A stretch of 64,000 nt of DNA from positions 744,001 to 808,000 of the forward strand of contig OY829843.1 of assembly GCA_963691885.1 (NCBI GenBank), given 5' to 3'. Within the stretch, counting starts at the first letter, position 1, and the number at the start of each line of letters is the position of its first letter. Made by a program: the position numbers and the translations under genes. The notes beneath the pieces are model-generated. The model was given only the letters and a program-made list of their open reading frames with translations. It searched no databases and was not told where the DNA came from. Below are positions 51,195 to 60,688 of the stretch, one piece after another. The DNA comes from G963691885 sp963691885 (lineage in GTDB: Bacteria > Pseudomonadota > Alphaproteobacteria > UBA8366 > Aestuariispiraceae).

Positions 51195-52385
51195 TTACTT
51201 CATTGTCTTTAAAGCTTCGAATTCGTCGTCTGATGCAATCTTCTCAACAACAAAGTCAATCCATGCGTCGTTATAGGTGTAGTCGCCGTGTGATTTGTGG
51301 AAGATACAGAATTTCTTGTTCGTTTGATGCTTATGCTTGGCATCTGAACTGGGCCGAACTTGGTACCGTTTCCAAGCCTGTACATGATTGCGAGGAGAAA
51401 ATTTCTTGCCGGACTTTTCCGCTATCTTACTTGCTGCCCGATTAGCTTTGTAGGGGTAATCGTCGTCTGCTATGACCCTTTTCTCTAAAATATTATGGAT
51501 CTCCTTACCTTCCTCGGAACCAGGAGTAACAAACTCGAAGTGTGCTTTGCTTTTTGAAGTACTCTCAAGGAGATATACTACCCGAAAACGGTAATCTAAA
51601 TCAGCTTTCTCATGATCGGTAAGTCTGCCTTCAAGTTCCGCGTCCAATTCGGAGATATGACCTGGTACGTCGTACTTCTGGAGTTGGCTAATCTGCATGA
51701 AGTTCAACTTTGCAAATTGCAAAGCTACCGAAAGATCGGACTGAAGCGATAATTTCTCACCGAATAGTTCTCGGATCGCTTGATCAAAGTTCAAACACGT
51801 AGCCTGAAAAAGAGAAAAGAATTTTACATCGGCTCGCCCCAGGAGCTTATGCTCTACAGTGTCTCGAATATCAATTAAGTCTCGAATGTTATTACACACA
51901 CCCGTCTTGAGGGGACAATCATGCCGCTTGATCATTTGCGAGAGCAATAACGAACGCCCATCTTTCGCAACGATCTTGACGCGTTTACGCTCATAATATT
52001 CGTGGAGCAGATACGTCCAAGCAACATTGGCTTGCACTGCAAATTGCTCGGTCTTGAAGCGAAGATTTGGGCTATTGAAACTTTGGACGGCCAAAATCAT
52101 GGCCTCACGCGCGCGAATAAGCCTTTCGTCATCGTAAAGATTGAGGCCGGTCACAGGATCGTAAGAGTTCTTTTTACGGATATAGAAATCCACGTAGTCA
52201 TCAGCCGAAGGTTTGATTCTAACGCTGTCCTTAACCTCAGTGATACGAGCACTGTTAATGGTGGCGACGCGCCCGCTGTTAATGAGATGCTGAATGTCTT
52301 GGTTGCGCCAGCCTCGCGCGAGCAGTGCTTTCACAATACTCTTCTCTTCTGCTGTCAGTGCCCCCTGTGGTTTACGTTTTACCAT
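51195..52385 (-). CDS. DUF3644 domain protein
   Basis: The protein has 396 residues. An HTH-like N-terminus (LLARGWRNQDIQHLINSGRVATINSARI) is followed by the DUF3644 region (LAVQSFNSPNLRFKTEQFAVQANVAWTYLLHEYY), which is helical and HEPN-like. The last third is basic with aromatic residues. Biochemical function is unknown, though the family frequently sits in defence islands. It is the final gene of the seven-gene leftward operon, 4 nt after the GIY-YIG gene. Confidence 0.82.
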   Translation of the reverse strand: MVKRKPQGALTAEEKSIVKALLARGWRNQDIQHLINSGRVATINSARITEVKDSVRIKPSADDYVDFYIRKKNSYDPVTGLNLYDDERLIRAREAMILAVQSFNSPNLRFKTEQFAVQANVAWTYLLHEYYERKRVKIVAKDGRSLLLSQMIKRHDCPLKTGVCNNIRDLIDIRDTVEHKLLGRADVKFFSLFQATCLNFDQAIRELFGEKLSLQSDLSVALQFAKLNFMQISQLQKYDVPGHISELDAELEGRLTDHEKADLDYRFRVVYLLESTSKSKAHFEFVTPGSEEGKEIHNILEKRVIADDDYPYKANRAASKIAEKSGKKFSPRNHVQAWKRYQVRPSSDAKHKHQTNKKFCIFHKSHGDYTYNDAWIDFVVEKIASDDEFEALKTMK

Positions 52386-52389
52386 GCTG

Positions 52390-53610
52390 CTATCCGCGCA
52401 TTGTCAAACGGGCTTGGCCGGGATCGTATAGCCAATCCCCAATCGCCCCATCCCTGATTTTATCGACCGCGTCGTCGATGACGTGTAGCGGCACCAGGAA
52501 CCATTCGCGGGGGGTGACGGGGTTGCCGAAGCGGTCTTTGATTTCGATGTCGAGGCGAGCGGGGGCGAAGACGCGGTGGATCAGGTTTTCCAGCTTTGTG
52601 CGATTGATGTTGTAAAGCTCATAGGTCGCGACTACCTCAACCTCGGCCAAGAGGTAGGTTGCATCCTTAGAGGCAATAACAATCCGTTTTTCAACGCTGC
52701 CGCCGGTCACGCCGATCTTGTGCAGAATTTCACGATTTTCAGCCACAAAGGGCAGGTCGGACTTGCTGCGTAGGACATAGATGGTGCCACTGGCGAGATC
52801 GCTGTCGTCTTCATCGATATCGGCAAACAACGGTCCCGCGACCGGGTCGCTGATCAGACGGCTGGTTTCATCCTTATACATTGCGCGGATCAGAGAACGG
52901 AGAAGAAGGTCGCTTTCGGTCCCGTTTGAATAGATCACGCGCAGCCGCGCATCATCCTCGCCATTGGGTGCTTTTATGACATCACCGATATCGGCGATAT
53001 AGGCGGTCTGGCCCGCCAGGATGATAAAACTGCCCTTGCGGATATCGGTTTTGGCAAAGCCAGCATCCTTGCGAAAACGGACCGTGTCGCGGTGTCCGGC
53101 ATCAAGATCGGCCTGCACCGCCCGGAATAACGGCTTAAAGGTATCGAAATCGTCGCATTTCTGTCGATTGGCAATCTCTTCCGCCGCCCGTATTTCCGCG
53201 CGAGAACGGACATGGCGCAGGTCGGTTATGTCGGAGCCACCCGGCTCAACGCCCAATTGGCTGAGCAACGCGTCATCATCAAGGTCGTCGTCGGAACTGT
53301 CCGGCATACCCGCAGCCCCTTTACCATCACCCGAGAGCAATCCCTGATGATCCAGCGGTTCCAGCAATGCGCGTGCTTCGTCCAATGCCCGCAGGCGGTC
53401 GAGGCGCACCGCATAGAGCCGCTCGAATATATCGCCGTCTTCGCCATGCCGGGGCGCGCGGCCATTCTCCTCCACAAAGCGCTGAATATCCTCAAAGCCT
53501 GCGATAATCCGCTCCTCCCGTGGCGTATGGGTGGCGACTTTCTTCGCCTCAACCTCTACCCCGAGGTCGGCAAGCAGGGCGTCATCCTCGTCCGTAAAAT
53601 CCTTACCCAC
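52390..53610 (-). CDS. GIY-YIG nuclease family protein (T5orf172-type)
   Basis: This 406-residue protein has an acidic N-terminal half (DDALLADLGVEVEAKKV; DDDLDDDALLSQLGVEPGG, two similar acidic motifs). The C-terminal T5orf172/Mug113-type GIY-YIG domain starts GTIYVLRSKS and continues HKIGVTGGSVEKRI and TKLENLIHRVFAPARLDI, including the Arg and Glu expected at the active site. It is probably an endonuclease; it overlaps the helicase gene by 8 nt. It could supply the cleavage activity that the methyltransferase and helicase lack. Confidence 0.85.
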   Translation of the reverse strand: MGKDFTDEDDALLADLGVEVEAKKVATHTPREERIIAGFEDIQRFVEENGRAPRHGEDGDIFERLYAVRLDRLRALDEARALLEPLDHQGLLSGDGKGAAGMPDSSDDDLDDDALLSQLGVEPGGSDITDLRHVRSRAEIRAAEEIANRQKCDDFDTFKPLFRAVQADLDAGHRDTVRFRKDAGFAKTDIRKGSFIILAGQTAYIADIGDVIKAPNGEDDARLRVIYSNGTESDLLLRSLIRAMYKDETSRLISDPVAGPLFADIDEDDSDLASGTIYVLRSKSDLPFVAENREILHKIGVTGGSVEKRIVIASKDATYLLAEVEVVATYELYNINRTKLENLIHRVFAPARLDIEIKDRFGNPVTPREWFLVPLHVIDDAVDKIRDGAIGDWLYDPGQARLTMRG

Positions 53611-55642
53611 GCGCGGCCTCCGCCTTCATGCGGGCGAGGAAAGCCACACCTTCGGCCATGCGCCGTTCCCAGGGATCGGCGGCGGTAATATCGGGCAGGC
53701 GTCCGCGCTCCTGCTTGAACTTCAACGCCCGTTTTGCCAGATCGCGCGCCTCTTCCGGTGTCAACTTCACCTTCTTGGCGGAGATGATGGCCGCAACCTG
53801 TTTCAGGCTTTCCTCACTCATGGTTTTGGCGAGGATGGCATAGGCTTCGCTGAACGGATTGATCCGGTCGATCAGGTCGATATCCAGCTCCCGCACATCC
53901 ATCGCGAACTTCCGCACCCCGTCGATTAGGGCAGTGTTCCCGCCCGCCACATCCTCATTCAGGCCAAGCGCCGCCTCTTTCGCCATTTGGGTCAGGTTGA
54001 GGGCGGCAATCGCATGCTGGCGCACCGCTTCCTGATCGGCCTCATCAAGCTCCGGGTATTTATCCTTGACGATCTTGCCCATGCGGACCTGGGTCAGTTC
54101 TTCCGGCACCAGTTCTTCGTCGAACAGACCGCGTTCAATCGTCGATTTATCCTGAACGAAGCTGGCGATCACCTCGTTCAAATCCTCCTGGCAGATGCGG
54201 GCGGCCTCCTTGCTTTTCGGCTCGGCAAGCCCCTTGATCTCAATCTGAAACTGCCCGCTTTCCTCGCTAAAGCCCACATTACAGGCGTTCGGATCATAGC
54301 CGCCCTCGCCATAGTCGAAGCCTTCGACAGGGCCACTATCGGCGCGTTTGGGTGTAAAGTTGAAACGGGGAGCCAGCACCTGTTCCATCAGCAGGCTGGC
54401 GGCAATCGCCTTCAGTGTGTCGTTGACGGCCTCGGTCACCGCTTCTTCCGAGGCATCGGGTTCGGCGATCAGGTTGGTGAAGCGCGCGCGGCTCTTTCCC
54501 GGCGCATCACGGGTCGCGCGGCCAATAATCTGCACGATTTCGGTGAGGCTGGCGCGATAACCGACGGTCAGCGCATGTTCGCACCAAATCCAGTCGAACC
54601 CTTCCTTCGCCATGCCGAGCGCGATGATGATGTCCACATGATCGCGGTTGTTCTTTTGGCTTGGATCTTTTAGCGCGGCAGACACCCGGTCGCGTTTCGA
54701 TGCATCATCATCGACCAGATCGGCGATGCGCAGCACATGGCCCTCCGCCGTTTTGACAAGCTGAAAGCCGGTCGCCGCATCCACCCCCTGCCATTCGCCC
54801 AGCGCGTCAATGATGTGTTCCACCTCCCGATGCTTGTCCTTCGTGCTTTCACGGGAATTGACGCTGGGGATATGGATGATCGTTTTCTCGGTGGGGTCGA
54901 GAACCTTGAGGATATCTTCGGCATAGGCCCCGGAATAAAAGAAGTATCCGATATCGAGCTTTTTCAGATGCGTGTAACCGTTTAATTGCTCATAATAGGT
55001 ATAGGTGACGGTATCGAACCGCGCCTCGTCATGGGGCATCAGAACAGGCTCCGCATCGCCGCGAAAGTATGAGCCGGTCATGGCGACGATATGCACCTTG
55101 TCGCGGGCGATAAATTCCGCCAGATGCGCGCCAAGCTTATTGTCCGGATTGGCAGACACATGGTGAAATTCGTCCACCGCAATTAACCGATTGTCAAAGG
55201 CATCAACCCCGAACCGGTCCACGGCGAACCGGAAGGTGGCGTGGGTACAAACCAACACCTGGTCTTCCCCGCCCAGAAACGCCTTGACCGCGTTGACCTT
55301 GCCGCCGTCTTCGCCGGGCGCATTGCACAGGTTCCATTTCGGCGTCACCTGCCAATCTGCCCAGAAGCCGTGATCGGAGAGCGCTTCGTCGGCAAAGCTC
55401 GACCCGATGGATTTTTCCGGCACCACGATGATCGCCTGGGGAAGCCCCTGATTGGTGAGCTTGTCTAGCGCGATGAACATCAAGGCGCGGCTTTTACCCG
55501 AAGCAGGCGGCGATTTGATCAGCAGGTATTGCTCCCCCCGGCGTTCGTAGGCGCGTTCCTGCATCGCGCGCATGCCAAGCTCGTTCGATGTCGTCGACGC
55601 ACCGTTTTGCGCATAGGATACAGAGACGGAAGGGGCGGTCAT
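53603..55642 (-). CDS. DEAD/DEAH-box helicase family protein
   Basis: The helicase has about 679 residues. ATG 55642 lies just after the RhuM stop; a GTG at 55648 is an alternative. SF2 motifs are: Walker A LLIKSPPASGKSRAL, DExH box VDEFHHV, and motif VI QIIGRATRDAPG. A C-terminal helical extension (about 470-670) lacks a nuclease motif. This resembles the translocase subunits of restriction systems. It is flanked by a GIY-YIG nuclease gene downstream (8-nt overlap) and RhuM upstream. Confidence 0.88.
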   Translation of the reverse strand: MTAPSVSVSYAQNGASTTSNELGMRAMQERAYERRGEQYLLIKSPPASGKSRALMFIALDKLTNQGLPQAIIVVPEKSIGSSFADEALSDHGFWADWQVTPKWNLCNAPGEDGGKVNAVKAFLGGEDQVLVCTHATFRFAVDRFGVDAFDNRLIAVDEFHHVSANPDNKLGAHLAEFIARDKVHIVAMTGSYFRGDAEPVLMPHDEARFDTVTYTYYEQLNGYTHLKKLDIGYFFYSGAYAEDILKVLDPTEKTIIHIPSVNSRESTKDKHREVEHIIDALGEWQGVDAATGFQLVKTAEGHVLRIADLVDDDASKRDRVSAALKDPSQKNNRDHVDIIIALGMAKEGFDWIWCEHALTVGYRASLTEIVQIIGRATRDAPGKSRARFTNLIAEPDASEEAVTEAVNDTLKAIAASLLMEQVLAPRFNFTPKRADSGPVEGFDYGEGGYDPNACNVGFSEESGQFQIEIKGLAEPKSKEAARICQEDLNEVIASFVQDKSTIERGLFDEELVPEELTQVRMGKIVKDKYPELDEADQEAVRQHAIAALNLTQMAKEAALGLNEDVAGGNTALIDGVRKFAMDVRELDIDLIDRINPFSEAYAILAKTMSEESLKQVAAIISAKKVKLTPEEARDLAKRALKFKQERGRLPDITAADPWERRMAEGVAFLARMKAEAARG

Positions 55643-55644
55643 GG

Positions 55645-56664
55645 TCACGTGGGTTTATCCTTGTCTTTCGAAATAGTTTCGTCTTTCAAAATGTGTTCGA
55701 GTATTTCAATTTCCTGTAAATCCATCGCATCGGCCTCCCGCGCGTCGGCGGATCGGCGGGCGTCATCAAATATGTCATAGCGGTCGTAAACAGTGTTTTC
55801 CATTTGCTTGCGGCTGACCGACCCGGCCCCGTGAAGCACCGCTTGATCGTTAAAGACCAGCATTTTGTCCACATTGTCCCGCCAGTAGTCCAGCGTCAGG
55901 TCGCCGCGCTGTTTCACACGCAATTCCGCCTGTTCCAGGAAAATGACAACCAGTCGGTTGAGCGTGTCGATCTCATCGCTACTCAAATAGTTTTTGGCTA
56001 CGATGACATCCTGTTTGCGCACCCGCGCGCCCTTCCAATTGGTCAGCGCCATGTTGGGTTTGCCCGGATCGGCACGGTCCAGGATCAGTTCCGCCGCCGT
56101 GTGACCCGCCACCGCATAGAGCAGCTTGTTCTGAACCTCCGCGAAGAAAAGCTGGGTCTCTTCCTCCCGCGCGGCGTAATCGGAACTCAGCGCGAAAAGG
56201 TCACGAACCTTTTGATAAAACCGCTTTTCCGAGGCGCGAATGTCGCGGATGCGCGCCAACAACTCATCGAAATAATCCCAGCCACCGGGGTTTTTCAGGC
56301 GTTCGTCATCCATGACGAAGCCTTTCAGCAGATATTCTTTCAAATTCGCGCTGGCCCATTGCCGGAATTGCGCGCCGCGCGGCGTGCGGATGCGATAGCC
56401 AATCGCCAGAATAAGGTCGAGATTGTATAGTTTCGTCCGATACGCCTTGCCATCGGCGGCAGTTGTCAAGGATACCTTGACAACTGAACCCTCATCAAGC
56501 TCCACGTCCTTAAAGACGTTTTTAGCGTGCAGGGAGACGTTCTGCTTCGTCGTTTGGAACAATTCCGCGATTTCCAACTGGGTCAGCCAGACACTGTCCG
56601 CCTCAACCCGCAACCTGATCCGCGCCGCACCGTCATCGGTGGTGTAAAGAATAACCTCACTCAT
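55645..56664 (-). CDS. RhuM-family protein
   Basis: The protein has about 339 residues from ATG 56664 (MSEVILYTTDDGAARI). It shows the RhuM family hallmarks: VWLTQLEIAELFQTTKQNVSLHAKNVF at the N-terminus and GYRIRTPRGAQFRQWA. A Fic-like C-terminal half reads NWKGARVRKQDVIVAKNYLS and LDYWRDNVDKMLVFNDQAVLHGAG. Its molecular function is not known, but it recurs within type I and related restriction loci. It lies 2 nt after the PD-(D/E)XK-like gene. Confidence 0.88.
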   Translation of the reverse strand: MSEVILYTTDDGAARIRLRVEADSVWLTQLEIAELFQTTKQNVSLHAKNVFKDVELDEGSVVKVSLTTAADGKAYRTKLYNLDLILAIGYRIRTPRGAQFRQWASANLKEYLLKGFVMDDERLKNPGGWDYFDELLARIRDIRASEKRFYQKVRDLFALSSDYAAREEETQLFFAEVQNKLLYAVAGHTAAELILDRADPGKPNMALTNWKGARVRKQDVIVAKNYLSSDEIDTLNRLVVIFLEQAELRVKQRGDLTLDYWRDNVDKMLVFNDQAVLHGAGSVSRKQMENTVYDRYDIFDDARRSADAREADAMDLQEIEILEHILKDETISKDKDKPT

Positions 56665-56666
56665 AC

Positions 56667-57074
56667 TCAAACCCTGTACGCCCCCAAAAACCGCATCGCC
56701 CAAACGGGCGGCGTCGGCCAGTTCCGAAACCCTTTCTCATGCCATGTGACGCTGCCGTCACCTATTAGACCGTTGTCTTCCAAATGACGGACAAGGTGGT
56801 CATGATCGTAAAGAAACGTGGCGTCGCCATGAATGAAGGCGATATGGATATCCTTCCCCTGATATTTCCGGTCGATCACCAACCGCCCTTTAAGTTGAAC
56901 CTTCAGGAACGTCTCGCCATTCACATGGCACGCGATAAAGTCCGCGCCCTGCCAATCATCGGTCAGGCGAAGGCAATTAAACCCATACTCCGCCAGCCGC
57001 GCTGCAACCTTGTGAAAATTATAATTCTCCTTCTGGCGGGAATTCAGATCGGCATAGGGGATCTTTTCAAACAT
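56667..57074 (-). CDS. PD-(D/E)XK-like putative endonuclease (135 aa)
   Basis: This 135-residue protein starts MFEKIPYADLNSRQKENYNFHK. A core GADFIACHVNGETFLKVQLKGRLVI follows, in which Asp and Q-x-K occupy the positions of a PD-(D/E)XK nuclease site. The later part is alpha-beta with DHDHLVRHLEDNG. Similar small proteins are often annotated as hypothetical in restriction loci. It lies 12 nt after the AbiJ-like gene. The nuclease assignment rests on the motif pattern only. Confidence 0.6.
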   Translation of the reverse strand: MFEKIPYADLNSRQKENYNFHKVAARLAEYGFNCLRLTDDWQGADFIACHVNGETFLKVQLKGRLVIDRKYQGKDIHIAFIHGDATFLYDHDHLVRHLEDNGLIGDGSVTWHEKGFRNWPTPPVWAMRFLGAYRV

Positions 57075-57086
57075 TCAGCGCATCCT

Positions 57087-57920
57087 TCACTTTCGATCCC
57101 CCGCAATATCCGCCATCGCTGCTTTTACGACCTGAAAACACAGCTTGGCAGTGTGTTGATCAGGCGTGAATCCGGATACCATTTGTTCATAGGGATGGAT
57201 GTAGTTGCGGAAATCCCGCACGCCGTGGCTGAACTTTTTGACGTCAGGTTTCAAGAGTCCGACAGCGCACGCTACGTCAATGAATTGGGCGAGGCTCCAT
57301 TCGTGGAATTTCTTAACCTTTCCAGCTTCGTTTTTGGGGCTACTGCTGCTCGCGTTGAATTTTCCAGGGTCTTTTTGTGCGGCACCTAACAACACCGCTT
57401 CCAAAACACTGCCGCACAAGAATATAACCGACAAGAAAGCACCGGCCTTGAGGGCCTTTCTTGCCTCATCCAAGCGACCACGAATGATCGGGATAACGGA
57501 TAGTTCAACCGGAAGCCTCTCGACATTTGGAATTGTAAATTCGTGGTCAAGAAACGCGTCCTCGTTCTTGGCTATAGTGGCTTTTGGTTTTCTACCCAAC
57601 AAGCGGGCTACAATCTTCCTGCATTTTTCGAGTACAGGCCCATCCACCGACTGCGCACCCAATTCGCATTCAGTCGCGTAGGAATCGAGCATTTCGTCAA
57701 GAACCGACCCAACAAGTGTATCTTGTTCCTGTTCCCAAAATGAGCGCAGTTTCTTTGCCTTCGATGTTCCATAGGTCTGGTATTTTCTACCGTGAATATC
57801 GACCTTGTGGCGCTTGAAAAACGCAGCGAAGGTGGCATCGGTGAAATCCAGAACATAGCCCCCATTCATACTCAGCAGGGTTTCAAAATAGCGCTTTTCA
57901 ATACCCATCAGGCTGCTCAC
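57087..57920 (-). CDS. AbiJ-like HEPN protein (abortive infection type)
   Basis: The protein has 277 residues. The N-terminal domain resembles AbiJ N-terminal domains (MNGGYVLDFTDATFAAFFKRH; SKAKKLRSFWEQEQDTLVGSVLDEML). The C-terminal HEPN domain has a conserved R-x3-H-type site (GVRDFRNYIHPYEQM) used by HEPN ribonucleases. AbiJ-type proteins cleave RNA to stop growth during phage infection. It overlaps the methyltransferase stop by 4 nt (ATGA), so it is co-translated with it. Embedding inside a restriction operon suggests a backup that kills the cell if restriction fails. Confidence 0.75.
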   Translation of the reverse strand: MSSLMGIEKRYFETLLSMNGGYVLDFTDATFAAFFKRHKVDIHGRKYQTYGTSKAKKLRSFWEQEQDTLVGSVLDEMLDSYATECELGAQSVDGPVLEKCRKIVARLLGRKPKATIAKNEDAFLDHEFTIPNVERLPVELSVIPIIRGRLDEARKALKAGAFLSVIFLCGSVLEAVLLGAAQKDPGKFNASSSSPKNEAGKVKKFHEWSLAQFIDVACAVGLLKPDVKKFSHGVRDFRNYIHPYEQMVSGFTPDQHTAKLCFQVVKAAMADIAGDRK

Positions 57921-60688
57921 GAAGCACCCGCCTTTTGCGTCGCCACGGATTTGTCCAACGTCATTTTGGTGTAGAGATCGAACAGTTTTTCCAGGCGTTC
58001 TGTATCGTTCTTAAAGCGGCGACCGATATAGATGCGCTCCAGAACTTCGTCATTGCGGCCATGCGCGGCGCGCAGGTTGTCCGGCATGTTTTCAGGGTCG
58101 TAGAGATCGGCAATAGTCGCGGGGAAATGCGCCTCGCGCGCCAGAAGGATGTTCTCTGCGCAGCGGGTTAGGTCTTCTTTGTTTTTCTCCGTCAGCTTGG
58201 GGACGGGGAATGTGTTCCAGCCCATCGTATTAGAATACCGGAAATCGGTTTTAAGCTTGCCGCATACTGTCGCAATCCAAATAAGATGCAGTTTGGAAGC
58301 TAAAAGCGCCATATTCCAAAGGGGGGCATCGTAGAGAGCGAAACAAAGGTTCGTCACAGTCGACTTATTATCGATCAAGCCGACGGGTAGAAAATCGCGG
58401 TTCTCAGAGGACACACAAGGCATCGCAACAGTTTGTTTGTGACCAATATCCATCTCCCGCATTTGATGCGCGCGCTTGGCCATGTCATTCGCGCTTTTGT
58501 CCCGGCTCGCCAGCCGCATCGCGCGAACGCCTTCAATGCGTTGTCTCAGAGATGGGACCGCAAGTGCTTCTTCAAGGTTCTGGTTCTCAATCCAGAGCAC
58601 GTAGCGTTCTAGCCCTCGGATGAACTCGGCAGAACCGTAGATGCGACGGATAAATTTCGCACGTTGTGCTTCACTCAGGCCAAGGGCTCTTACTTCATCT
58701 GTGGACATCAAGAGATTTCCGCCATCCACAGGTTTGTTGCCAAAGCGCATGTCAGCCACGCTAGTCAGGGGTTTGCTCGCCTTTAAGGCAATGACGTTCG
58801 GCGCAGCGGCAAGATAAGCGTTAATGTTGGCCGCCTCTTTCAAAACCGTCTCGCGCCGCTCATCGAGCGAATAGAGTTGCCGCAACGGTCCAACATGGTT
58901 CGAGATACCAATAATCACGACAGTCACGCCCGCATTATTGCTGGCTAGGTTTGCCCACTTGAAACTTGCATGCGCAAAAGCTATCTCATGCCCCGTTTGA
59001 AATATCAGAGGGCAGAGGATCGGCACCTGTTGCCCCTGACAGATCGAATTTGTGGACACGAAAGCCGCGCTGCTTTTGGTGCGCATTCCAAAGTCAGTCG
59101 CTTTCATGAACCAACCCGCCACATAGTCGAGCGACTTCCAGTTTCTGGTGCGATGCCCAAAGATGGCTTCGAGGTCCGATTTCTGCTCTGCCGATTGCCA
59201 GGTAGAGCCCAGGTATGGCGGGTTCCCGCAGATATAGGTCTCACCGCCCTCATTCTCGAAATCGATCTCAGCCTGATCGAGGGGTGTGTTGAACAGGTCG
59301 CCGCCGGTCATCTTTACGCCGGTGCCGGTTGGTGGGCAGATGGTGAGCCAGTCGAGGCGGAGTGCGTTTCCGCAGGTGATCCAGTTCATGGCGTTGAGCG
59401 GCAGGAATTCGACCAATGCCTCCTTCTGGCCGCGATAGGTGACGTCGCATTGATATTCGGCGATGATGAGGGCGAGGCGCGCGATTTCGGCGGGGAAGTC
59501 ACGCAACTCGATCCCCCGGAAGTTCGTCAGCGGGATGTCGGTCTTGCGGTCCGCCTCCCCCCGGCGTTGGTTGATTTCCGCTTCAATCGCGCGCATTTCC
59601 TTATACGCGATGACCAGAAAATTGCCGGACCCGCAGGCGGGGTCGAAGACACGGATTTTCGCCATGCGCCCCCGCAGGTTGAGGAGTTTGCGCGGATTAT
59701 CGCCCGCCTTCTCCAACGTCTCCCGCAGATCATCCAGGAACAGCGGGTTCAACACCTTCAGGATGTTGGGGACGGATGTATAATGCATGCCGAGCGCGCC
59801 GCGCTCCTCCTCATCCGCGACGGCCTGGATCATGGATCCAAAAATATCGGGGTTGATCTTGGTCCAGTCCAGATTGCCGATATGCAACAGGTAGGATCGG
59901 GCGATCCGGCTGAACCGAGGCACCTCGGTACTGCCGGAAAACAGGCCGCCATTGACATAGGGGAAGACATCGGCCCAGCGGGGCAGGTTGGCCGTCGCGC
60001 GATCCTTGATCGGCGTGTTCATGGCGCGGAATAGTTCCGACATGACGGTGTGTGTGTTGGAACTGTCCCGTTCGGTCATCTGGTCCAGCGTCGCGGTGAA
60101 CAGGTTTTCGCCGTTCAAGATGTCCGTATCCTCCGCAAAGAACAGGAAGATCAGGCGCGCCATGAAATGGTTCATGTCGGGGCGCCGCTCCGCCGTGCCC
60201 CAATCGGGGTTATCTTTCAAAAGCTGGATATAGAGGCGGTTGAGACGCCCAGTGGCCTTGATATCAAACGCGTTTTCGCGGATTTGCTTGACCGTGCTGA
60301 TCCCGGCAAGGGACAGGAAAAACCCGAAATGGTCGGGGAAGTTGGCATAATCGCAGACCACGACCTCCCCACTTGTCAGGTCTTCGGCCTGAAACTCTTT
60401 CCCGTCGGTGGCCAGGATGAATTTTGCCTTGGCCTTTTTCGTGGCGGGACTGTCGCGCAGCGCGGTCAGCGCGTCGGCGACGCCGCCCTCATCGGCGAGT
60501 TTGATATGGATGTTGTTGGTTTGCAAAACGCCGCCAATATCCGACTTGTTCGCGTTCCCGCTGCGCAACCGCTTGATCGTCGTCGGCTTGTTTCCGAACG
60601 CCTCCAGAAACGCAAACGGAAAAGCACCCCCGTCGAACGGTTGCTCCGCAAGGGCGGATATCGCTTCTTCAATCTCAACGGCGTTCAC
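57917..60688 (-). CDS. MmeI-like class I SAM-dependent DNA methyltransferase
   Basis: This 923-residue protein resembles MmeI-type multi-domain methyltransferases. An N-terminal domain (about 1-150) lacks an obvious D-E-x-K nuclease site. A helical spacer follows (RPDMNHFMARLIFLFFAEDTDIL), then SAM-binding motif I FDPACGSGNFLV, catalytic motif IV ICGNPPYLGS, a target-recognition region (about 620-820) and a C-terminal helical domain. Gamma-class N6-adenine methylation is expected from NPPY. It is the first gene of the leftward defence operon. Modification would protect self DNA; cleavage must come from another subunit. Confidence 0.9.
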   Translation of the reverse strand: MNAVEIEEAISALAEQPFDGGAFPFAFLEAFGNKPTTIKRLRSGNANKSDIGGVLQTNNIHIKLADEGGVADALTALRDSPATKKAKAKFILATDGKEFQAEDLTSGEVVVCDYANFPDHFGFFLSLAGISTVKQIRENAFDIKATGRLNRLYIQLLKDNPDWGTAERRPDMNHFMARLIFLFFAEDTDILNGENLFTATLDQMTERDSSNTHTVMSELFRAMNTPIKDRATANLPRWADVFPYVNGGLFSGSTEVPRFSRIARSYLLHIGNLDWTKINPDIFGSMIQAVADEEERGALGMHYTSVPNILKVLNPLFLDDLRETLEKAGDNPRKLLNLRGRMAKIRVFDPACGSGNFLVIAYKEMRAIEAEINQRRGEADRKTDIPLTNFRGIELRDFPAEIARLALIIAEYQCDVTYRGQKEALVEFLPLNAMNWITCGNALRLDWLTICPPTGTGVKMTGGDLFNTPLDQAEIDFENEGGETYICGNPPYLGSTWQSAEQKSDLEAIFGHRTRNWKSLDYVAGWFMKATDFGMRTKSSAAFVSTNSICQGQQVPILCPLIFQTGHEIAFAHASFKWANLASNNAGVTVVIIGISNHVGPLRQLYSLDERRETVLKEAANINAYLAAAPNVIALKASKPLTSVADMRFGNKPVDGGNLLMSTDEVRALGLSEAQRAKFIRRIYGSAEFIRGLERYVLWIENQNLEEALAVPSLRQRIEGVRAMRLASRDKSANDMAKRAHQMREMDIGHKQTVAMPCVSSENRDFLPVGLIDNKSTVTNLCFALYDAPLWNMALLASKLHLIWIATVCGKLKTDFRYSNTMGWNTFPVPKLTEKNKEDLTRCAENILLAREAHFPATIADLYDPENMPDNLRAAHGRNDEVLERIYIGRRFKNDTERLEKLFDLYTKMTLDKSVATQKAGAS

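Noticed and set aside
51043..51276. 77-codon rightward frame in the GC-rich spacer after the defence operon
   Set aside because: Overlaps the end of DUF3644, has low-complexity Arg/Gly/Pro content and no homology or ribosome-binding site.
58970..60034. 354-codon rightward open frame inside the methyltransferase gene
   Set aside because: Shadow frame of the methyltransferase, whose motifs I and IV lie on the opposite strand.
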